64,000 nucleotides of DNA from Allobosea lathyri (GTDB taxonomy: Bacteria; Pseudomonadota; Alphaproteobacteria; Rhizobiales; Beijerinckiaceae): positions 1-64,000 of the forward strand of contig NZ_FNUY01000014.1 of the NCBI RefSeq assembly GCF_900108245.1. The letters run 5' to 3'. The position numbers and the translations under genes are program-made. A model generated the notes under the pieces. That model saw only the letters and a program-made list of their open reading frames with translations, did no database searches and was not told the origin of the DNA. Positions 60,373-64,000 of this stretch are shown here, piece after piece; position 1 is the stretch's first letter, and the number at the start of each line of letters is the position of its first letter.

Positions 60373-61659
60373 ATGGCAACATCTTCAAGCACGGTCGCGC
60401 CGATCGAGGATACCAGCCTGACCGGCTTCTACAGGGACATGACCGTCCCCGAGAAGCGCACGTTCTGGGCCTGCGCCACGGGCTGGGCGCTCGACGGGAT
60501 GGATTTCATGATCTACCCGCTGGTGATCGGCACGATCATCATGCTGTGGCAGGTAGATGCTGGCACCGCCGGCCTTGCCGGTACCGTGACATTGCTGGCT
60601 TCGGCGCTCGGCGGATGGGGCGCGGGCTATCTCGCCGACCGCATCGGCCGGGTCCGCACGCTCCAACTGACCATCATCTGGTTCTCTTTCTTTTCGCTGC
60701 TCTGTGCATTCGCGCAGAATTTCGAGCAGCTCCTGATCTTCCGTGCCTTGCTGGGGCTTGGCTTCGGTGGCGAATGGGCGGCTGGCGCCGTGCTGATGGG
60801 AGAAACGATCCGCGCACAGTACCGGGGACGTGCGGTTGGCTCGGTCCAGTCGGGGTGGGCGGTCGGCTGGGGGCTCGCCGTGCTGGCGCAGGCGGCGCTG
60901 TTCTCGCTGCTACCGGCGGAGCAGGCCTGGCGCTGGATGTTCGCGATCGGAGCGCTGCCGGCGCTGCTGGTCCTGTATCTGCGCGCCTATGTGAAGGAGC
61001 CGGAGGTCTCGGTCGAAGCCCGCGCCAAGCTTGCAGCCACCGGCGACCGCCCGTCGATCCTCGAGATCTTCCAAGGCCCGATTCTGAAGACGACCATCCT
61101 GGCTTCGCTCGTTACCACCGGCTGCCAGGGCGGTTACTACGCCATCACCTTCTGGGTGCCACGCTTCCTGACGACGGAACGGAAGCTCTCGATCGTGAGC
61201 TCGACCGGTTATCTTTCGGCTGTGATCATCGGTTCCTTCGTCGGCTATCTCGTCGGTGCCTGGTTCGCCGACAAATATGGCCGCCGCAGCCTGTTCCTTT
61301 CCTTTTCGCTCGGGGCCATGGTGGTCGTACTCGCCTATACGCAGCTTCCGCTGTCGAACGAACTGCTCTGGGTTCTCGGTTTTCCGCTCGGCTTCTTCGC
61401 CTCCGGCTATTTCTCGGGCATGGGCGCCTTCCTGACAGAACTCTATCCGACCAGGCTGCGCGGCTCCGGCCAGGGCTTCTGCTATAATTTCGGACGGGGT
61501 GTCGGCGCGCTCTTTCCCTTCCTCGTGGGGTACTTGTCGCAAGTAACGTCGCTGGCCAACGCGATCTGCCTCTTCGCCCTCGTCGCCTATGTCCTGTTCT
61601 TCCTGGCGGCTTATGCGCTGCCAGAGACGCGCGGCAAGGTGCTGCACGCCGATGCGTGA
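60373..61659 (+). CDS. MFS transporter, organic/aromatic acid type
   Basis: A 428-residue major-facilitator protein with 12 helices. It shows WALDGMDFMIYPLVIGTI in helix 1, the inter-helix motif GYLADRIGRVRTL (motif A, after TM2), FRALLGLGFGGEWAAGAVLMGE in TM4 and the second-half copy VGAWFADKYGRRSLF. This pattern fits the sialate/lactate/aromatic-acid symporter groups. GGGAGG precedes the ATG at 60373. It overlaps the amidohydrolase gene, so it likely imports the substrate of that enzyme. Confidence 0.87.
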   Translation: MATSSSTVAPIEDTSLTGFYRDMTVPEKRTFWACATGWALDGMDFMIYPLVIGTIIMLWQVDAGTAGLAGTVTLLASALGGWGAGYLADRIGRVRTLQLTIIWFSFFSLLCAFAQNFEQLLIFRALLGLGFGGEWAAGAVLMGETIRAQYRGRAVGSVQSGWAVGWGLAVLAQAALFSLLPAEQAWRWMFAIGALPALLVLYLRAYVKEPEVSVEARAKLAATGDRPSILEIFQGPILKTTILASLVTTGCQGGYYAITFWVPRFLTTERKLSIVSSTGYLSAVIIGSFVGYLVGAWFADKYGRRSLFLSFSLGAMVVVLAYTQLPLSNELLWVLGFPLGFFASGYFSGMGAFLTELYPTRLRGSGQGFCYNFGRGVGALFPFLVGYLSQVTSLANAICLFALVAYVLFFLAAYALPETRGKVLHADA

Positions 61660-62554
61660 GACGGCTTCTCCAACCGATCGGGCCCCGGCCTGCCCAGGGC
61701 CCGATCCCCATCCTCGCCGGCCGATGCGCTTCGCCGTGCCGAAAGGGGCGGTCGATACCCACGCTCATGTCATCGGGCAACCTCCGGCTCACCCGTTCGT
61801 GGCCGGCAGGAGCTACACGCCCGCACCAGCCACGCCCGAGAGCTATTTCGCGATGCTGGACGCAACGGGTATGACCTATGGTGTCCTGGTTCAAGTCAGC
61901 GTCCACGGCACGCACAACAGCCTGATGGTCGAGACCCTGAAGGCGAACCGCGACCGGCTGCGCGGCATCGCCGTCATCCCGCTCGGCCTGCCCGATAAAG
62001 AGCTGTTGGCGCTCAAGGAAGCAGGGGTCGTCGGCTTGCGCCTCAATATCCTGTATGGCGGCGGGATCGGCTTCGACCAGTTGAACGACTATGCGGCTCT
62101 GGCCAAAGAGATGGGTTGGCATCTGCAGTTCCTGATCGACGCCAGGGATCTGTCTCCGCTGGCCCCGAAGCTCGCCCGCCTGCCCGTGCCCTTCGTCGTC
62201 GATCATTGGGGGCATTTTCCCGTCGCGCGGGGAATCCACGATCCCGGCTTCCAGACGCTTGTCTCGCTCGTGCGCGATGGCGCCTGGGTCAAGCTCTCGG
62301 GCGCCTACCGCAACACGGTCGAGGGCCCACCCTATGCGGACACGGTTCCCTTTGCCCGCCTGCTTCATGAGGCCGCGCCCGAGCGCTGCGTCTGGGGGTC
62401 GGATTGGCCGCATGTCGCGCATTGGCAGCACATGATGAATGTCGGCGATCTGCTCGACCTGCTCGTCGACTGGGTGCCAAATCCGGCTGCCCGCGACCGG
62501 GTTCTCACCGGCAACGCACACCGCCTCTACGGCTTTGGGCAGCAAGGCTCATGA
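61652..62554 (+). CDS. Amidohydrolase family protein (PDC hydrolase-like)
   Basis: A TIM-barrel metal hydrolase of about 300 residues. It has VDTHAHVIG (metal His pair), QVSVHGTHNSLM, GLRLNILYGG, PVPFVVDHWGHFP, GAWVKLSGAYR and the terminal Asp motif CVWGSDWPHV. The closest group I recall is 2-pyrone-4,6-dicarboxylate hydrolase and related lactonases. The ATG at 61652 overlaps the MFS gene; the ATG at 61724 just before the domain is an alternative. With the MFS transporter and an FAD-linked oxidase it forms a small catabolic operon. Confidence 0.85.
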   Translation: MRETASPTDRAPACPGPDPHPRRPMRFAVPKGAVDTHAHVIGQPPAHPFVAGRSYTPAPATPESYFAMLDATGMTYGVLVQVSVHGTHNSLMVETLKANRDRLRGIAVIPLGLPDKELLALKEAGVVGLRLNILYGGGIGFDQLNDYAALAKEMGWHLQFLIDARDLSPLAPKLARLPVPFVVDHWGHFPVARGIHDPGFQTLVSLVRDGAWVKLSGAYRNTVEGPPYADTVPFARLLHEAAPERCVWGSDWPHVAHWQHMMNVGDLLDLLVDWVPNPAARDRVLTGNAHRLYGFGQQGS

Positions 62555-62979
62555 AAACACCTGCCGGCGCGGACGGCGCGTTCCTGGAGGCGCTGCACTC
62601 TATCCTGAGCGATGCCGGTCTCGTCCTGGGCGATGAAGCGATGTCGCCCTACTGCGTGGATTGGCGCGGCGAGTTCGGCGCGCCCGCCCTCGCAGTGGCT
62701 CGGCCGAAAACCGTCGATCAGGTCTCCGCCGTGGTGCGGCTCTGCGCCGAACGGGGTATCGCGATCGTGCCGCAGGGCGGCAATACCAGCCTCGCCGGCG
62801 GCGCGGTGCCGATCACCGGACCGGCCCAGATCGTGATGAATTTATCGAGGATGAACGCGATCCGTTCTATCGATCCGGTCGGCATGACCTTGACGGTCGA
62901 AGCCGGCGCCGTGCTCGCGGGGTCCGCTGAGAGACGGACTTGGCCAGCAGAATTTCGATCAACACCGCGCGCCGAGTGA
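62551..62979 (+). pseudogene. FAD-linked oxidase (GlcD-like), truncated
   Basis: The gene starts with an ATG overlapping the amidohydrolase stop and reads as the N-terminal part of a GlcD/D-2-hydroxyacid dehydrogenase: RPKTVDQVSAVVRLCAERGI, IVPQGGNTSLAGGAVPI (FAD loop), MNLSRMNAIRSIDPVGMTLTVEAGAVLA. After about 62920 the similarity ends abruptly and the frame runs through unrelated residues to a stop at 62979. Full-length members have about 460 residues, so only a quarter of the protein remains. A deletion or insertion at about 62920 is the likely cause. Confidence 0.85.
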
Positions 62980-63583
62980 TGTCGGGTTTGCGCATCGCCG
63001 AGCCCCAGCACGCAAACAGCATAATTCATGCGGTAAATTCGGTCCTGACCGCCAGTCGGCAGGTCAACATGTCCGGTGACCCAGACAAGGACTGGGGTCG
63101 CGATCCGCGCGGCCTTGCTCAACGGCCCCTGCTCCCGCCTGCGGGAAGTCGCCAACGATGCTCGTAACATCCGCCTGCTCGAACGTAGCAAGCTTCTCCG
63201 CGACACGCTCCAGCAGAATTGGCGGGACCGAGGCCGCTAATGCCGACGCGTTGAACATTACCCGCTTAGCCTTCGTCCAAGAGACCAAGCACGATCAATT
63301 CTGACCGCATTGCGGCGGCAGCAGATCAGCGCCGCTTCCCAGATTCCGCCTCGGCAACAAGATGTCTGTCGCATATCAGGGGAGAAGCGCCAACTCCGGC
63401 CGCGCGGCCAACCGTTGAACTAAACCGCCCGAGAGCCGACATTCCAGAGGTCGGGAATCGGGCCAGGAGCGGACTCTGGCTGATTGCCGAAAAGCAGACC
63501 TACGGAGCGCCGTGCATGACGGCCGGCGTCCCGTCCCTGGCGGGCTGGAATTTCCGCTTCCGGGTCTGGTCCTGCGGCCCCGC
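62980..63583. other. Remnant region between truncated oxidase and autotransporter
   Basis: No intact gene. On the plus strand about 63070-63240 reads IRAALLNGPCSRLREVANDA and DARNIRLLERSKLLRDTLQQ up to a stop, which looks like the C-terminus of a broken gene I cannot identify. The rest (63241-63583) shows nothing recognisable. The region looks like a junction made by past recombination. Confidence 0.4.
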
Positions 63584-64000
63584 TTACCACCTGTATCGGA
63601 TCGCGCCCTTGCCGCCGAGGCTCCTGCTGTTCTCGCCGAACTCGCTGTCGAAGGTGGCGGCGATGGAGAGTCCGTTCCTGAGGTCGAGCTCGGCGGTGGC
63701 GCTGGTGCGCAGAGCGTTGCGGTCGAGCGCCGCGCCGCTGACCAGGAAGGTCGCGCCCGGCAGCGATTGGAAGCTGGCGATGGCCGTGGTGGCGGTGTCG
63801 AAGTTGTGGACCCAGGCGAGCGCGCCGCGCAGCGCCAACGGTAGCCCGACGAGGCTGAAGCTGGCATCCGCCCGCAGGCCGAGCTCGCTGCGTGTCGAGG
63901 TGACGTCGCGGGACGCGTAGGACAGCGCGAAGAGGCTGGTGCCGGCCGGCGCCGTCTCGGCATAGTTCGGCAGCGCGATCATGGTGAACTGCGCCGCGGC
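63584..64000 (-). CDS. Autotransporter beta-barrel domain, C-terminal end (gene continues past the window)
   Basis: The frame is open from base 64000 and ends at 63584, giving 138 residues. They form the end of a type V autotransporter barrel: alternating polar/hydrophobic strands such as SELGLRADASFSLVGLPLALRGALAWVHNF and AALDRNALRTSATAELDLRN, ending GGKGAIRYRW. The terminal aromatic residue is the outer-membrane assembly signal. The passenger domain lies outside the window, so its function is unknown. Confidence 0.88.
   Translation of the reverse strand, partial: AAAQFTMIALPNYAETAPAGTSLFALSYASRDVTSTRSELGLRADASFSLVGLPLALRGALAWVHNFDTATTAIASFQSLPGATFLVSGAALDRNALRTSATAELDLRNGLSIAATFDSEFGENSRSLGGKGAIRYRW

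Noticed and set aside
63376..63963. A second minus-strand frame overlapping the autotransporter end
   Set aside because: It is the out-of-frame reading of the barrel domain; the correct frame ends in the characteristic aromatic residue at 63584.

Overview
The window is high-GC DNA (about two-thirds G+C by eye) from an alphaproteobacterium, most likely Hyphomicrobiales and possibly Bosea-like. That placement is inferred from AapJ-type amino-acid binding protein sequence, a rhizobial-type amino-acid:carrier-protein ligase set, DUF1839, and the general codon style. No rRNA, tRNA, CRISPR array, intact IS element or prophage was recognised.

Layout. 1-1.3 kb: end of an acyl-CoA dehydrogenase gene, a chimeric relic of MaoC/ETF genes and a small cupin. 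1.4-4.7 kb: a cobalamin riboswitch followed by a BtuFCD/FecBCD-type ABC importer; a second promoter with a perfect palindromic operator lies between riboswitch and first gene. 5.3-11.4 kb: one 2020-residue secreted protein combining an ExeM-type endonuclease, a UshA-type 5'-nucleotidase and RTX repeats, behind a plausible Pho box. 11.7-15.7 kb: RpiR regulator, class III aminotransferase, orphan AapJ-like binding protein and Asp/Glu racemase-family protein. 15.9-20.2 kb: RND efflux pair (lipoprotein adaptor and HAE1 pump). 20.6-22.3 kb: a polytopic membrane protein.

22.3-28.3 kb (minus strand) is the most interesting locus: a tightly coupled five-gene operon of acyl carrier protein, acyl-CoA dehydrogenase-like flavoprotein, aminoacyl-tRNA-synthetase-like amino acid:[carrier protein] ligase, DUF1839 protein and a GH2 beta-mannosidase-like enzyme. 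The first steps (loading an amino acid on the carrier) are known for the family. The later steps and product are not known to me. I propose a Cys/His acyltransferase role for DUF1839 and flavin oxidation of the carrier-bound aminoacyl group.

28.6-40.0 kb is a Wzx/Wzy-type exopolysaccharide cluster with two divergent arms around an AT-rich regulatory region: methyltransferase, Wzy-like polymerase and Wzc-like protein on minus; GT4, Wzx flippase, tandem alpha/beta hydrolase, GH5 glycanase and GT4 on plus. 40.4-49.1 kb is a complete ferrisiderophore uptake and cell-surface signalling locus: ECF sigma, FecR, STN-containing TonB receptor, FhuD-, FhuB-, siderophore-interacting- and FhuC-like proteins. 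49.2-55.9 kb is an accessory region: IS3 relic, a three-gene secreted/envelope operon of unknown function, a divergent proline-rich secreted protein with a polymorphic-toxin-like C-terminus, and an OmdA-domain protein. 56.2-59.0 kb: CPA1 Na+/H+ antiporter and FAD amine oxidase, then an EAL-domain relic. 59.3-63.0 kb: AraC regulator, MFS transporter, amidohydrolase and a truncated FAD-linked oxidase. The window ends in the 3' part of an autotransporter gene on the minus strand.

All family names come from reading the translated sequence and recalled family motifs; no database search was run.
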